Assembly (NCBI GenBank): GCA_019359515.1
Contig: JAHHHC010000024.1
Span: 1 to 64,000 of the forward strand
From: Desmonostoc vinosum HA7617-LM4
GTDB lineage: Bacteria; Cyanobacteriota; Cyanobacteriia; Cyanobacteriales; Nostocaceae
Length of the DNA: 64,000 nt
Reading direction: 5' to 3'
In this document: one piece after another, positions 43,591-53,502 of the stretch
Numbering within the stretch: position 1 is the stretch's first letter
Layout of the letters: each line of letters starts with the position of its first letter
Position numbers and translations under genes: made by a program
Notes under the pieces: generated by a model
The model's input: the letters and a program-made list of their open reading frames with translations, nothing else
What the model was told of the DNA's origin: nothing
Database searches by the model: none

Positions 43591-45090
43591 GTGAAAATCC
43601 TTCCTCAGCCCCTTCTAGATATGCCTAGCAACGAATTTAACACGTATGACCCCCGTAAAGGTGAATGGGATGGTACACCAATTGAGCAATGGGAGCCTTC
43701 TAAGTGGAAGCAATGGAAGCCTAAATCTTCTGCTTCAGATGAATGCGTTAAAATTGAGCGCGATTATCTCAAGATAAAACATTCTATTCAGCAAGCTAAT
43801 TTTGCACTCAGTTTAGATAAAGTAAAAATTAAACTTAAGCTTACTAGCGCTAAATCTATTGGTCTACAAGGTACTTTTCCATGTAGACGAGGTGATATTG
43901 GTAAAAATGGTAGTCCTAACAAGCAGTATACCATTTCATTTGGTTTTACTGCTAATGATGCTGGTGTGAAAACGGCAATCTTAAAAGCACGAGAGTTAGA
44001 CTTATTATTAATTACAAAACAATTCCGATGGACGCCGGATTTACTGGGTAAACAAGCACAGAAAATAGCGATATTAGATGAATTAAAGCCCAATCGGCTG
44101 ATCAGTGAGTTGATTACAGAATATGAAAAAGAATTTTGGAAAACTCATGATCATAATAGGCAAGGGATACGGACTTGGGAAACTCATTACATAAGACATC
44201 TCAAAAAACTTCCGCAAGACGTGCCTATGACTTTACAAGCATTAGAAGAGGCGCTAGAAAAGACTAAACCTAATACTTCGGCTAGGTTTTTTTTAGCATG
44301 GCAACTAAAAAAGTTTTGTGAATTTTGTGGTGTTAATGGATTTAAAACAATAGATGCGTATGCTACTCCTAAACCTCATCCTGCTATTCGGAAAGTGCCG
44401 ATTGATGAGGAGATTCTGCAAGGATTTATCAAAATAGGTAAGGAGTTATCAGCATATGCTAGTAAAGACAATCTGACACAGCCAGAGCAATGGCAATGGG
44501 TATATGGCATGTTGGCAACTTATGGTTTAAGACCTCATGAATTATTTGCTGTAGATATTGCAGCGTTTATAGAACCAACAAATACTTTTCATTTGGTAAA
44601 TTTAAATCCCCATTTGACAGGTGGTACTAAGACTGGTGAACGGAGTTGTGGTATTCCTCCACTGTATCCTCATTGGATAGAATTATTTGATTTGAAGAAT
44701 GTGAGATTACCTTATAACGAAGGTACGCTAAGTAATAAAACTGCAAAACTCCACATCAAATTTAGAATGACGAATATAGGGTTTAGACCCTATGATTTAC
44801 GTCACGCCTATGCAATCCGGGGACATCGCTTGAGAGTTCCGATTAAGACGATGGCTGATTATATGGGACATACAGTACAAGAACATACTAAGACTTATCA
44901 ACGATGGATGAATGAAGATGCTAATTTAGAAATTTATCAAGAAGTGGTTATTCATAGGCAAGGTATAACTAAGGAGGCTTTAAAAGCGCGAATCAGTGAA
45001 TTAGAAGCTGAGAATAATGCAATTAAGGCAGAAAATGCAACTTTAAGGGGGTTGTTGATTCAGCATCAGTTGGGTGAGTTGTTGAGTTAA
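43591..45090 (+). CDS. Tyrosine recombinase / site-specific integrase
   Basis: Seen: SAM-like N-terminal core-binding part and a C-terminal catalytic domain (residues ~290-460): TYGLRPHELFAVDI (Arg I), FRPYDLRHAYAIRG (box II), MADYMGHTVQEHTKTYQRWM (His and the nucleophilic Tyr), then a coiled-coil C-terminus (ARISELEAENNAIKAENATL). The box II histidine is Tyr here (YDLRH for HDLRH). 499 aa, longer than phage integrases because of an N-terminal 170-residue extension of unknown fold. Start GTG 43591; ATG 43621 is an alternative. Its position next to parA/RHH suggests a chromosomally integrated plasmid or an ICE remnant. att sites were not identified. Confidence 0.87.
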   Translation: MKILPQPLLDMPSNEFNTYDPRKGEWDGTPIEQWEPSKWKQWKPKSSASDECVKIERDYLKIKHSIQQANFALSLDKVKIKLKLTSAKSIGLQGTFPCRRGDIGKNGSPNKQYTISFGFTANDAGVKTAILKARELDLLLITKQFRWTPDLLGKQAQKIAILDELKPNRLISELITEYEKEFWKTHDHNRQGIRTWETHYIRHLKKLPQDVPMTLQALEEALEKTKPNTSARFFLAWQLKKFCEFCGVNGFKTIDAYATPKPHPAIRKVPIDEEILQGFIKIGKELSAYASKDNLTQPEQWQWVYGMLATYGLRPHELFAVDIAAFIEPTNTFHLVNLNPHLTGGTKTGERSCGIPPLYPHWIELFDLKNVRLPYNEGTLSNKTAKLHIKFRMTNIGFRPYDLRHAYAIRGHRLRVPIKTMADYMGHTVQEHTKTYQRWMNEDANLEIYQEVVIHRQGITKEALKARISELEAENNAIKAENATLRGLLIQHQLGELLS

Positions 45091-45248
45091 TATAGATATT
45101 TTTTTGTCGGGCTACGCCCCGCTTCGCTAACACGCAAAGGCGCAAAAATTAGAACTTTTGTAAGAGGTTTCATGTTGTTTGCTGTAAGTGTTTGGGAAAT
45201 ATAGAGCTTAAGTTAACTTAAAATCCCTAGCTGGCAAACGATGAGACT

Positions 45249-47915
45249 ATGGCTGGTAATCTTATTTGCGTAGATAAAAATACTTATGAATCTTTGCAGC
45301 AAGAATTGATAGAACTACGTAGGATTGTTGCTAATTTGGAACTTGCTCAATCTTCAAATAGCTTCAATTTTAATTTAGAGCAAATGGGTTTGTTTGTTGA
45401 GTATACGCCTGCTGAGAGTGAAAGACGGCTGCGGGATATCGCTACTAATATGCCTGGTGCAATTTTTCAATTTACTAACCGTGATGGTATTTGGAAAGTG
45501 GACTATATTAGCGATTTTATTTGGCAGCTTGCAGGCATCACTGCAACGGAAATGATGCAGGATTTAAATTGTTTTATAGCGCTTGTGCATCCAGAGGATC
45601 GTGAGAACCATCTCACCTCAGTATTAGATGCGGTAGAAAATGCTACACCTTGGCATTATGAAGGACGTTTGGTGAAACCTAATGGTGAGGTTGTGTGGTG
45701 GCAGGGAGACTCAACTCCGACACGAAATGAGCAAGGAGAGGTTATTTTCTGTGGGGTACTGCTAGATATTACTCAGCGTAAGCAAGCAGAAGAGTCGCTG
45801 AGACAACTGAATGAAGAATTAGAAAACAAAGTTGAGGAACGAACCGCTGCTTTACATCAAACTGAAGCACGGCTGCGACGACTGGCAGATAATGTACCAG
45901 GAATGATTTATGAGTTTTGTCTCAAGCCTGATGGCATTATGTTCTTTCCCTTTGCTTCTTCTGGATGTCGAGAAGTTATGGGTTTAGAACCGGAACAGAT
46001 TAAAAATGATGCATCACTAATGTTTGCCCATATTCATCCTGATGATATTAGCAATGTGCAACAAGCAATGACCCACTCTGCTCAAACTCTGCAAAACTAT
46101 GAACTTGAATGGCGGATAATGACCCCTTCTGGTCAATGGAAATGGGTGAAGGCAATATCTAGGCCAGTCAGCCAATCAGCGGGTGAAATTCTCTGGTATG
46201 GTTGTATGTTTGATATTAGCGATCGCAAACTAGCAGAAGCACAATTACAAGACCAAGAGCAGTTCTTACGCAGTATTTATGATGGTATCGATCAGTTAAT
46301 ATTTGTAGTCAACGTTTTGGAAAATGGTGAACTTCGTTATGCTGGTTGGAATTCACATACAGCACGAGTCACTGGAATTAGTAATGCACAGGTAATTGGA
46401 ATGACTCCTGAAGATGCGTTTGGGACTGTTACAGGTGCAGTAATACATCAGCGATATCAAAACTGTATAAATGCAGGTTTCGCTGTTACTTATGAAGAAT
46501 GCTTGACTTTTGATGGTCAAGAAACTTGGTGGTTAACTACAATTAATCCTCTCAAAAACAGTCAAGGTCGAATTTATCGACTGGTGGGAACTACGTTTAA
46601 TATTACAGAACGAAAACATGCAGAAGAGGCTCTGCAAGCAAGTCAACATTTTGTTCAACGCATTGCCGATTCTTCACCTAATATTCTTTATATTTTTGAC
46701 TTAGAAGAACAACGCAATATTTATGTAAATCGGGAACTTACTTCTCTTCTTGGTTATTCCAATGAAGAAATTAAACAAATGGGAACACAAGTTTTACCTT
46801 TGATTACTCATCCTGATGATTGGGAGAAGGTTGTCACTCACTTACAAAATTTTTCTCACATTCAGGATGGTGATATTTTAGAACTGGAATTTCGCGTGCG
46901 ACAAGTGAATGGAGACTGGCATTGGTTATACTCTCGAGAAACTCCATTTAATCGGAATATTAACGGTGATTTAAAACAAATTTTGGGTGTATCAACTGAT
47001 ATTACTAGACGTAAACAAGCTGAAATTAAACTGCAACAACAAGCTCAAAATTTAGAAAATACTCTGTTGGAACTACAACGCACTCAATCTCAACTCATCC
47101 AAAGTGAGAAAATGTCTTCAATTGGTAATATGGTTGCAGGTGTTGCCCATGAAATTAATAATCCGATTAATTTTATTCATGGTAATCTCATCCCAGCGAG
47201 TGAATACATTCAAGATTTACTAAGTTTAGTAGAACTTTATCAAGAACACTATTCTGAACCTTCAGAAGAAATTAAAGCAGAAATTGCCGCTATAGACCTT
47301 GATTTCTTAAAAGAAGACTTAATGAAAATCCTTAAATCTATGCGTGTAGGAACGCAACGGATTCGAGAAATTGTTCTATCACTGCGGAATTTTTCTCGTC
47401 TTGATGAAGCTGAATTCAAGGAGGTAGATATCCATGAGGGTATTGATAGTACCTTGATGATTTTGCACAACCGCTTGAAAGCTAAACCAGATCATCCAGA
47501 AATTATGGTGATTAAAGAATATGGTAAACTTCCTTTAATTGAGTGCTACCCTGGTCAGTTAAATCAGGTGTTTATGAATCTCCTGAGTAATGCTATTGAT
47601 GCTTTGGAAGTGTCAATAGTTAACAGAGAAACAGATAACTATCCCACAATTCACATTTGTACTCAAGTACTCAAAAACAACTGGGTAACAATCAAATTTG
47701 CAGATAATGGTTTAGGGATTCCCACAGAAATACATTCAAAATTATTTGATCCTTTCTTTACTACTAAAGATGTCGGTAAAGGTACAGGGTTAGGACTGTC
47801 AATCAGTTATCAAATTGTGGTAGATAAACACCGAGGGAAATTATCTTGTTACTCAACACCTGGACAAGGGGCAGAATTTGTAGTTGAGATTCCGATTGTT
47901 CAGTCAACTCACTGA
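45249..47915 (+). CDS. Multi-PAS hybrid-type sensor histidine kinase
   Basis: Seen: N-terminal helix, then four PAS/PAC units: residues ~60-185 ([20 protein letters not shown] ... [10 protein letters not shown]), ~210-330 ([19 protein letters not shown] ... [10 protein letters not shown]), ~340-460 (ILWYG and [15 protein letters not shown] boundary) and ~465-595 ([19 protein letters not shown] ... ITRRKQAEI). Each ends in the PAC-type D(I/V)(T/S)xRKxAE. Then a coiled coil, H box [20 protein letters not shown] (His near residue 639) and ATPase with [18 protein letters not shown] and [17 protein letters not shown]. Soluble, 888 aa. No receiver domain and no adjacent regulator. Ligands of the PAS domains are unknown. 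Confidence 0.93.
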   Translation: MAGNLICVDKNTYESLQQELIELRRIVANLELAQSSNSFNFNLEQMGLFVEYTPAESERRLRDIATNMPGAIFQFTNRDGIWKVDYISDFIWQLAGITATEMMQDLNCFIALVHPEDRENHLTSVLDAVENATPWHYEGRLVKPNGEVVWWQGDSTPTRNEQGEVIFCGVLLDITQRKQAEESLRQLNEELENKVEERTAALHQTEARLRRLADNVPGMIYEFCLKPDGIMFFPFASSGCREVMGLEPEQIKNDASLMFAHIHPDDISNVQQAMTHSAQTLQNYELEWRIMTPSGQWKWVKAISRPVSQSAGEILWYGCMFDISDRKLAEAQLQDQEQFLRSIYDGIDQLIFVVNVLENGELRYAGWNSHTARVTGISNAQVIGMTPEDAFGTVTGAVIHQRYQNCINAGFAVTYEECLTFDGQETWWLTTINPLKNSQGRIYRLVGTTFNITERKHAEEALQASQHFVQRIADSSPNILYIFDLEEQRNIYVNRELTSLLGYSNEEIKQMGTQVLPLITHPDDWEKVVTHLQNFSHIQDGDILELEFRVRQVNGDWHWLYSRETPFNRNINGDLKQILGVSTDITRRKQAEIKLQQQAQNLENTLLELQRTQSQLIQSEKMSSIGNMVAGVAHEINNPINFIHGNLIPASEYIQDLLSLVELYQEHYSEPSEEIKAEIAAIDLDFLKEDLMKILKSMRVGTQRIREIVLSLRNFSRLDEAEFKEVDIHEGIDSTLMILHNRLKAKPDHPEIMVIKEYGKLPLIECYPGQLNQVFMNLLSNAIDALEVSIVNRETDNYPTIHICTQVLKNNWVTIKFADNGLGIPTEIHSKLFDPFFTTKDVGKGTGLGLSISYQIVVDKHRGKLSCYSTPGQGAEFVVEIPIVQSTH

Positions 47916-47931
47916 ATATGAAAACGATGAA

Positions 47932-48459
47932 CTACATAGCCTGTGGGTTGAGAAAACGGTTAGCAAATCTGAAAACATCGCCTAAATCTGTGTTGCCGTC
48001 GCGATCGCTATCCAAAAAATTCGTCAAAAGCGAATTTCCACCGAGAGTGCCAGGTTTTGTAGAACCCATATTCAGCAGGCTTAACACTCCTGATGTGAGT
48101 GTTGGTAAAGCTGCTTGAATAGCGTTGGCGCTGATTCCGGTTCTTTGAGACACTGTTTGCACGATTTGCTGCTGTAACTGAGGTGATAACAAAGATTGCA
48201 TTCCAGATGTACCCACGCCGATACCAGAAGCTTGACCCATGAGATTTTGTAACTGATTGCCGCCTGGGGTTGCTTGCTGCTTGAGTGCAGGACGCAGCAC
48301 GTTACCCAAAACTGACATGACATTTTGCATTTGAGATGCCTGAATTCCTCGGCTAGCTGCGACTTGCTGAATTGAGTTGACAATCGTTTCTAGCTGATTA
48401 ACACTTCCTTGTTGATTGGGGTTGTTGATTGCGCTCAGAACATCAAAGAAAAGTCCCAT
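47932..48459 (-). CDS. DUF937-type protein with C-terminal EF-hand-like loop
   Basis: Seen: MGLFFDVLSAINNPNQQGSV at the start, helical DUF937-like body (SVLGNVLRPALKQQATPGGN, SLLSPQLQQQIVQTVSQRTG, LPTLTSGVLSLLNMGSTKP), and the last 30 residues LDSDRDGNTDLGDVFRFANR with the calcium-loop pattern DxDxDGxxDLxD. Known: DUF937 is found in YidB-like proteins of unknown role. 175 aa. The calcium loop suggests a Ca-responsive conformation, by inference. Lies 12 bp downstream of the next gene on the minus strand (stop 48472), so co-transcribed with the DUF4912 protein. Confidence 0.85.
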   Translation of the reverse strand: MGLFFDVLSAINNPNQQGSVNQLETIVNSIQQVAASRGIQASQMQNVMSVLGNVLRPALKQQATPGGNQLQNLMGQASGIGVGTSGMQSLLSPQLQQQIVQTVSQRTGISANAIQAALPTLTSGVLSLLNMGSTKPGTLGGNSLLTNFLDSDRDGNTDLGDVFRFANRFLNPQAM

Positions 48460-48471
48460 AATTAATTGTCC

Positions 48472-50745
48472 TTAAACCCTGCTATGTGATGGTACGTGAA
48501 CGTGGAAGGAGCGAATAATGCTCAACCAGCGATGATCATCTGTGTAGTAGCCGACTTCGGCGATGTAGTCGCGATCGCTCATCGGGATTAAAATGTGTTT
48601 GTCTTGGTCATGCTCATCGCACAGATATTCTTGGGTGCTGTAGGGTTGTTGGTTGTCAATGTCAAGATTTGTAACATCGTGAACTCGGAGCATCAATCTA
48701 CGCCCTCCTTGACGACGCACAGCTGCCTTATACTCATCGGAAATTTCCCAATAAGCATAAGCCTCTTGAGAGTTGCGGGGTACAAGAATAATCCGGCAGT
48801 CACTTTTCATTTCTGGTTGATCGCTGGTTGTGCGATCGCCATTAAAGGAAGGCTGCCTTCTGTCAAGGAATGATCTAGCAGCTGTTCCCATTCCTGCAAC
48901 TTTTGAGATGTTCTCAACTTGCTCAGGTACAGTACCGAATGCAGGTTTAGGAGATGGAACTTCTGTCGGTGCGGCATGAGCAAGTTTTAACCAACGACCA
49001 TCATCGGTGAGGTAGCCTAATTCGGCGGCGATGTGTTCACGATTGTTTTCGGCAATGGGAATATGCAAATCAGGTGTTGATTCATCACAATTAAACTGCC
49101 GAAAACTTGTAGGTTCTTGTTCTGGATGGTCGTAAACACGTAGCGCCAGCTGGCGTCCACCTTGTTGACGCAGTTCTGCTTTGCGTGCTTCTGGAACTTC
49201 CCAGTAGGCGTAAACATCGGCTTTGTCGCGAGGCACGAGAATTACACGACTTTCATCTTTTGTGGTTGTGGGGCGATCGCTTGCTAAAGAATGGGCTGCA
49301 ACACCTGTAACTGCCGCAGGTACAGCACCATCAAGTTCACAGGCTGGTACTCGCACATGAGCCGAACGAGCGATTCTCAACCAGCGATCGCTACTACTCA
49401 CATAACCAAGTTCCCCTATGTAATCGCGATTGTCTACTGTGATAGGAATGTGCCTATCTTGCGACCGTTCATCGCAATCAAACTCTTTCATGCTGTGCGG
49501 TGGTTGACGATCCATGTCGTTGATGTCGGTGACATCGTAAAGACGCAATTTTAAATAACGTCCACCTTGCCGTTGTAAGTCTGCTTTTACCTCATTGGGA
49601 ACTTCCCAGTAAGCATAAACATCCCGACAAGTTCGAGGTGTGAGGATGAGCCGACTCTCTGGGTTTAGGGTAGCGGGGACTGGTGCAGGTGCGACGCTAG
49701 GGGTGGTGGGGCGACGCCGACTCAACAACCACCACAGTAATCCACCTAATAATGGTATGAGTAATAATATCCACCAAGGAAATTCGTTTTTAGGTGCGGT
49801 TGTAGTTGCTGGGGTTGGCGGTAAAAGTGTCGTTTCAGGGGTGGCGATCGCATTTGCAGCCCTGGCTTGTTCGACAACTCGCTGATTTTCGGGGGCTGTA
49901 GCATAGCCTAAAAAGGCTTGGGCTGCGGGGCTGGGATTCAATCTGGAGTAAGCATATGCTAAGGGTTGGGAGAAGGGGTAACGAGGATCGGTGGGAAGAA
50001 CTTTGTGTAGAGAGATAATTTGCACATTGGGGTCATTGATTACCTGATCGGCGATTGCATAGCCAATGCCATTTGCTCCTAGTTCTTTGACTACCGCATT
50101 TGTGCTGTCTTGTGAGAGTCTGACGGCATTGGCACCAGTTTGAAATGGGGCTTTTTGAAATACAGGATAATTTCGCAGTGCTTGCCGTAAGTCACTATTT
50201 TCCGGGCGGTCAACTAGGCGAATTGCTTGGGAAGAACCGCCAACCTGTGACCAGTTGGTAATTTCACCCCGAAAGATTTTGGCGAACTGTTCAGAGGTGA
50301 GGCTGTTTCTATAGGGATTATTTTTGCTGATGATGACGGCTATTTTGTTGCGAGTTATGGGAGTGCTAACTAATCCTCGTGCTTTCTCAGCCTCTGTTAG
50401 CGATCGACCAACCGCAGCTAAGTCAATTTTCCCATCCGGCAATGCTTTTAAGGATGCATCGGTGCCGTCGTATGCTATTTTTACATCTGTGCCGGGATAC
50501 TTCGCTTTGAACTGTTCTGCCAGTGCCTGATTAATCTTTTCCATGCTGGTTGTGCCATTGATCCGCACATCTGTACCACTGGGAACCGATTGTGGTACTG
50601 GAAATGATGGGGATTGAGCAAGCGCTGGTGGATGAATAACAAAAGAGACTGCTGTGGGAGTAGAAGCAGCAGTCAAAGCAAATAAAATTGCTATTGATGT
50701 CTGTGATTTTCGTTGACGAAACATCTTACTAATATGCTTCCTCAT
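48472..50745 (-). CDS. Phosphate-binding-protein-like domain fused to three DUF4912 domains
   Basis: Seen: signal/anchor segment (residues ~17-43), a PstS-like substrate-binding domain (~55-300; INGTTSMEKINQALAEQFKA, DGTDASLKALPDGKIDLAAV, AKIFRGEITNWSQVGGSSQA), a Pro/Thr linker, a transmembrane helix (FPWWILLLIPLLGGLLWWLL, ~325-344), then three DUF4912 repeats each with the pattern RxCRDVYAYWEVP...KxxLRxYDVTD (~365-475, ~500-600, ~650-755). Known: DUF4912 occurs in cyanobacteria with unknown function; PstS-like domains bind phosphate. Inference: membrane protein, with the binding domain outside and DUF4912 inside. 757 aa. Upstream of the DUF937 gene. Confidence 0.88.
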   Translation of the reverse strand: MRKHISKMFRQRKSQTSIAILFALTAASTPTAVSFVIHPPALAQSPSFPVPQSVPSGTDVRINGTTSMEKINQALAEQFKAKYPGTDVKIAYDGTDASLKALPDGKIDLAAVGRSLTEAEKARGLVSTPITRNKIAVIISKNNPYRNSLTSEQFAKIFRGEITNWSQVGGSSQAIRLVDRPENSDLRQALRNYPVFQKAPFQTGANAVRLSQDSTNAVVKELGANGIGYAIADQVINDPNVQIISLHKVLPTDPRYPFSQPLAYAYSRLNPSPAAQAFLGYATAPENQRVVEQARAANAIATPETTLLPPTPATTTAPKNEFPWWILLLIPLLGGLLWWLLSRRRPTTPSVAPAPVPATLNPESRLILTPRTCRDVYAYWEVPNEVKADLQRQGGRYLKLRLYDVTDINDMDRQPPHSMKEFDCDERSQDRHIPITVDNRDYIGELGYVSSSDRWLRIARSAHVRVPACELDGAVPAAVTGVAAHSLASDRPTTTKDESRVILVPRDKADVYAYWEVPEARKAELRQQGGRQLALRVYDHPEQEPTSFRQFNCDESTPDLHIPIAENNREHIAAELGYLTDDGRWLKLAHAAPTEVPSPKPAFGTVPEQVENISKVAGMGTAARSFLDRRQPSFNGDRTTSDQPEMKSDCRIILVPRNSQEAYAYWEISDEYKAAVRRQGGRRLMLRVHDVTNLDIDNQQPYSTQEYLCDEHDQDKHILIPMSDRDYIAEVGYYTDDHRWLSIIRSFHVHVPSHSRV

Positions 50746-51252
50746 AGTAAGTATCTATAGTCATGCGCTTTGATTTTTGATATTACTTGCGTAGGTTGGG
50801 AGTGGGGAGTGGGGAGTGGGGAAAAACCTTTTTGATTTCAGAAATCAAAATAGGAGTCTTATAGACAAAATTAATTACACAGTTGAATGATTATTCGAGG
50901 TGATTTTGATGGGGAATTTTATTGGCATAGGTACTTAAAATACTTCCGCATATCAAAGACGGAAGCAGCTAAAGTACTTGCATATTTAGAGGGTATTTAA
51001 CTGACCAACCTATGGTAAAACTACCTTTAATTCTCGCTATTCATTTTCTGATTAATTCCTCCTTAAGGTAGAAATTATTGGTCATACTAGTGCAGGATGG
51101 CAAAAAAATATAATACTTATTAGAGCTTTTATGCATATTATATGTTTTTTGTCAATATAAAAACTGTAAAAATGAGGTAGTGAAAAGTAAGAAAAAAGTA
51201 AGAAATGAGTTTTTATGTAAAAGCCAAAAGCTAGATAGGGTAAGAAATATAG
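50746..51252. other. Intergenic region with short repeats and one small frame
   Basis: Between two divergent genes. Contains a GGGAGTGGGGAGTGGGGA heptamer array (about 50800-50822). A small frame is listed separately. The part next to rsmA (51090-51252) is AT-rich and probably holds its promoter, but no conserved motif was recognised. Confidence 0.5.
50887..51000 (+). CDS. Possible small protein, 37 aa
   Basis: ATG 50887 to TAA 51000 gives MIIRGDFDGEFYWHRYLKYF followed by RISKTEAAKVLAYLEGI. The end TEAAKVLAYLEG looks like a genuine helix rather than chance sequence. No ribosome binding site is seen. It may be a small gene or a decayed fragment. Confidence 0.35.
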   Translation: MIIRGDFDGEFYWHRYLKYFRISKTEAAKVLAYLEGI

Positions 51253-52092
51253 ATGGTACGACCGCGCAGGGTCTTTGCTCAGCATTGGCTCAAAAGTGAC
51301 AAGGCACTCAACGCCATAATTCAAGCCGCCAACTGTATACCAAGCGATCGCGTCCTGGAAATCGGGCCCGGCACCGGCATCCTCACTCGTCGCTTACTCC
51401 CCTTGGTAAAATCTCTAGTCGCAGTTGAAATCGACCGCGACTTATGTACACTATTAGCAAAACAACTCGGTAAAACCGAAAACTTTTTACTGCTACAAGG
51501 AGATTTTTTAACTTTAGATTTAACCTCTCATTTAGCAGCATTTACGAATTTCCAAAACCCAAATAAAGTTGTAGCTAATATTCCCTACAACATTACTGGG
51601 CCAATCATCGAAAAATTATTAGGCACAATCGCCAATCCCAACCCAGAACCATTCGATTCGATAGTACTATTAGTACAAAAAGAAGTAGCAGAAAGATTAT
51701 ATGCTCAACCAGGCTCAAAAACCTTTGGGGCACTAACAGTACGAGTACAATACTTAGCAGAATGTGAGTTAATTTGTACAGTTCCAGCTAGCGCATTTCA
51801 CCCACCACCAAAAGTAGATTCCGCAGTCGTGCGTTTGCATCCCCGACAACTAGAAAACCCAGCAGTCTCACCCCGACAACTAGAAAATTTAGTCAAGCTA
51901 GGATTTGGGGCCAAACGAAAAATGTTACGAAATAATTTACAACCAATACTAGAACGCGATCGCCTGACACACTTACTGGAACAATTAGAAATAAATCCCC
52001 AAGCCCGCGCCGAAGACCTCAGCGTCCAGCAATGGGTAACTCTAGCAAATGAATTGGGAGTGGGGAGTAGGCAGTGGGGAGATGAAGGATAA
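51253..52092 (+). CDS. rsmA: 16S rRNA (adenine1518/1519-N6)-dimethyltransferase
   Basis: Dimethylates two adjacent adenosines in the 3' loop of 16S rRNA, a late ribosome assembly step. Seen: FAQHWLKSDKALNAI at the N-terminus, SAM motif VLEIGPGTGILTRRLL (residues ~34-49), VAVEIDRDLC, VVANIPYNITGPIIEKLL (~108-125, NxPY catalytic motif), LLVQKEVAERL and PPPKVDSAVVRL, then the C-terminal RNA-binding domain. Start ATG at 51253. Odd: the final ~13 residues (ELGVGSRQWGDEG) are encoded by a GGGAGTGGGGAGTAGG repeat, so the true end has been extended by repeat DNA. Upstream of ispE by 90 bp. Confidence 0.96.
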   Translation: MVRPRRVFAQHWLKSDKALNAIIQAANCIPSDRVLEIGPGTGILTRRLLPLVKSLVAVEIDRDLCTLLAKQLGKTENFLLLQGDFLTLDLTSHLAAFTNFQNPNKVVANIPYNITGPIIEKLLGTIANPNPEPFDSIVLLVQKEVAERLYAQPGSKTFGALTVRVQYLAECELICTVPASAFHPPPKVDSAVVRLHPRQLENPAVSPRQLENLVKLGFGAKRKMLRNNLQPILERDRLTHLLEQLEINPQARAEDLSVQQWVTLANELGVGSRQWGDEG

Positions 52093-52174
52093 TAATTCAT
52101 TCGCAATCCCCCATACTGGGACTTTGCCTCAAAGTTCCTCATTCCCTACTCCCTACTCCCTACTCCCTACTCCC
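52064..52174. repeat. Heptamer repeat arrays between rsmA and ispE
   Basis: Two arrays of the same family in opposite reading: GGGAGTAGGCAGTGGGGAG (about 52060-52082) and CCCTACTCCCTACTCCCTAC (about 52146-52172). Together they fill most of the 90-bp gap and the 3' end of rsmA. Confidence 0.85.
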
Positions 52175-52182
52175 TTCTGAAA

Positions 52183-53136
52183 ATGCACTCCTACACCCTC
52201 ACTGCCCCAGCCAAAATTAACTTGTACTTAGAAATTATCAGCGATCGCCCCGACGGTTATCACGAGTTAGCCATGATTCTGCAAAGTATCAGTCTAGCTG
52301 ACCAAATTAAATTGCACTCGATTAAAGATGAAACCATCCGCCTCCACTGCAATCACCCACAAGTACCCGCAGACAACAGTAATCTCGCATATCAAGCAGC
52401 CGAATTAATGGCCAAGCAATTTCCAGAAGCCTTGAGTAAACATGGTGGTGTCGAAATTACAATTAACAAATACATCCCTGTAGCAGCCGGCTTGGCTGGA
52501 GGTTCGACAAATGCAGCCGCCGTATTAGTAGGAATAGATTTACTTTGGAAATTAGGACTAACCCAATCAGAAATAGAGGAACTAGGAGCTAAGCTTGGCT
52601 CAGATGTACCATTTTGTGTAGCAGGTGGCACAGCAATCGCCACAGGTAGAGGCGAGCAACTTTCTCCCTTAGCAAGTTTGGATCACATATATATAGTATT
52701 AGCGAAATATCGTAGCTTAGAAGTCTCCACCGCTTGGGCTTATAAAACTTATCGCCAACAGTTCGGCAATTCTTACATTCGAGATACCAAAAGCTTAGCT
52801 GCACGCGCTAATGCAGTCCACTCCGGCTCAATAGTCAAAGCTATCCTAGAACAAGACACCCGCGAAATCGCTCAGAAAATACATAACGATTTAGAACGTG
52901 TCGTTTTGCCAGCTTATCCTCAAGTTTTACAACTACGAGAAGTATTAGCAAACCAGCAAGATGTCTTAGGAACAATGATGTCTGGTTCTGGCCCCACAGT
53001 ATTTGCGATTTTTGGCTCTCAACAGCAAGCAGAAGCAGCTAAGCTAAATGTGAGAGCCGCAATTCCAGACAAAGATTTAGAATTATTTGTAACCAGAACA
53101 GTTAGTCATGGCATTCAAATTGCATCATCAATTTAA
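52183..53136 (+). CDS. ispE: 4-(cytidine 5'-diphospho)-2-C-methyl-D-erythritol kinase
   Basis: GHMP kinase of the MEP isoprenoid pathway, phosphorylating CDP-methylerythritol. Seen: SYTLTAPAKINLYLEIISDR (residues ~3-22) with APAKINL, PDGYHELAMILQSISL, PVAAGLAGGSTNAAAVLVG (~97-115, ATP loop; consensus has GGGSSDAA), LGSDVPFCVAGGTAIATGRG and MMSGSGPTVFAIFGSQQQ (~266-283). Note the loop is GLAGGSTNAA in place of the more common GLGGGSSDAA. 317 aa, typical. Followed by a DUF3082 gene at 31 bp, with Uma2 after it, all on the same strand: possible operon. Confidence 0.96.
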   Translation: MHSYTLTAPAKINLYLEIISDRPDGYHELAMILQSISLADQIKLHSIKDETIRLHCNHPQVPADNSNLAYQAAELMAKQFPEALSKHGGVEITINKYIPVAAGLAGGSTNAAAVLVGIDLLWKLGLTQSEIEELGAKLGSDVPFCVAGGTAIATGRGEQLSPLASLDHIYIVLAKYRSLEVSTAWAYKTYRQQFGNSYIRDTKSLAARANAVHSGSIVKAILEQDTREIAQKIHNDLERVVLPAYPQVLQLREVLANQQDVLGTMMSGSGPTVFAIFGSQQQAEAAKLNVRAAIPDKDLELFVTRTVSHGIQIASSI

Positions 53137-53167
53137 CAAAAGCCGTTAATCCCAAACCTAAAATTTT

Positions 53168-53488
53168 ATGAGCGAACCCAACGTTACGCAACAACAAACC
53201 CAACAGCAGTTTTCAGCAACTCCCTTACGCAGTTTATTAGGTGCAGTCATCTCTGGAGCAATGGGATTTGGTTTATATTCATTGATGATTGCGATCGCTA
53301 CAAACTTTGCCACCAAACCTATCCATTCAGATAATCTACTAGTAATAAAAATTTCCTCCGCCGTTCGTACCTTAGTTGTAGGTATAGTTGCCTTGGGAGC
53401 TGGAATATTTGGTATTGTCGCAGTCGGCTTACTAGCTTTGGCAGTGCAATTATTGGTGCAACAGTTAACCAAGCACAAAGATATTTAG
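53168..53488 (+). CDS. DUF3082 membrane protein
   Basis: Seen: 106 aa; a Gln/Thr-rich soluble N-terminus (TQQQTQQQFSATPLRSLLGA), then two hydrophobic segments (AVISGAMGFGLYSLMIAIAT, ~25-45; VRTLVVGIVALGAGIFGIVA, ~67-86) and a helical tail (LALAVQLLVQQLTK). Known: DUF3082 is a short cyanobacterial/plastid membrane-protein family of unknown function, and this sequence fits it well. 31 bp after ispE. Likely a thylakoid or cytoplasmic membrane protein. Confidence 0.87.
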   Translation: MSEPNVTQQQTQQQFSATPLRSLLGAVISGAMGFGLYSLMIAIATNFATKPIHSDNLLVIKISSAVRTLVVGIVALGAGIFGIVAVGLLALAVQLLVQQLTKHKDI

Positions 53489-53502
53489 GTGCGGAGGTTT
53501 AG

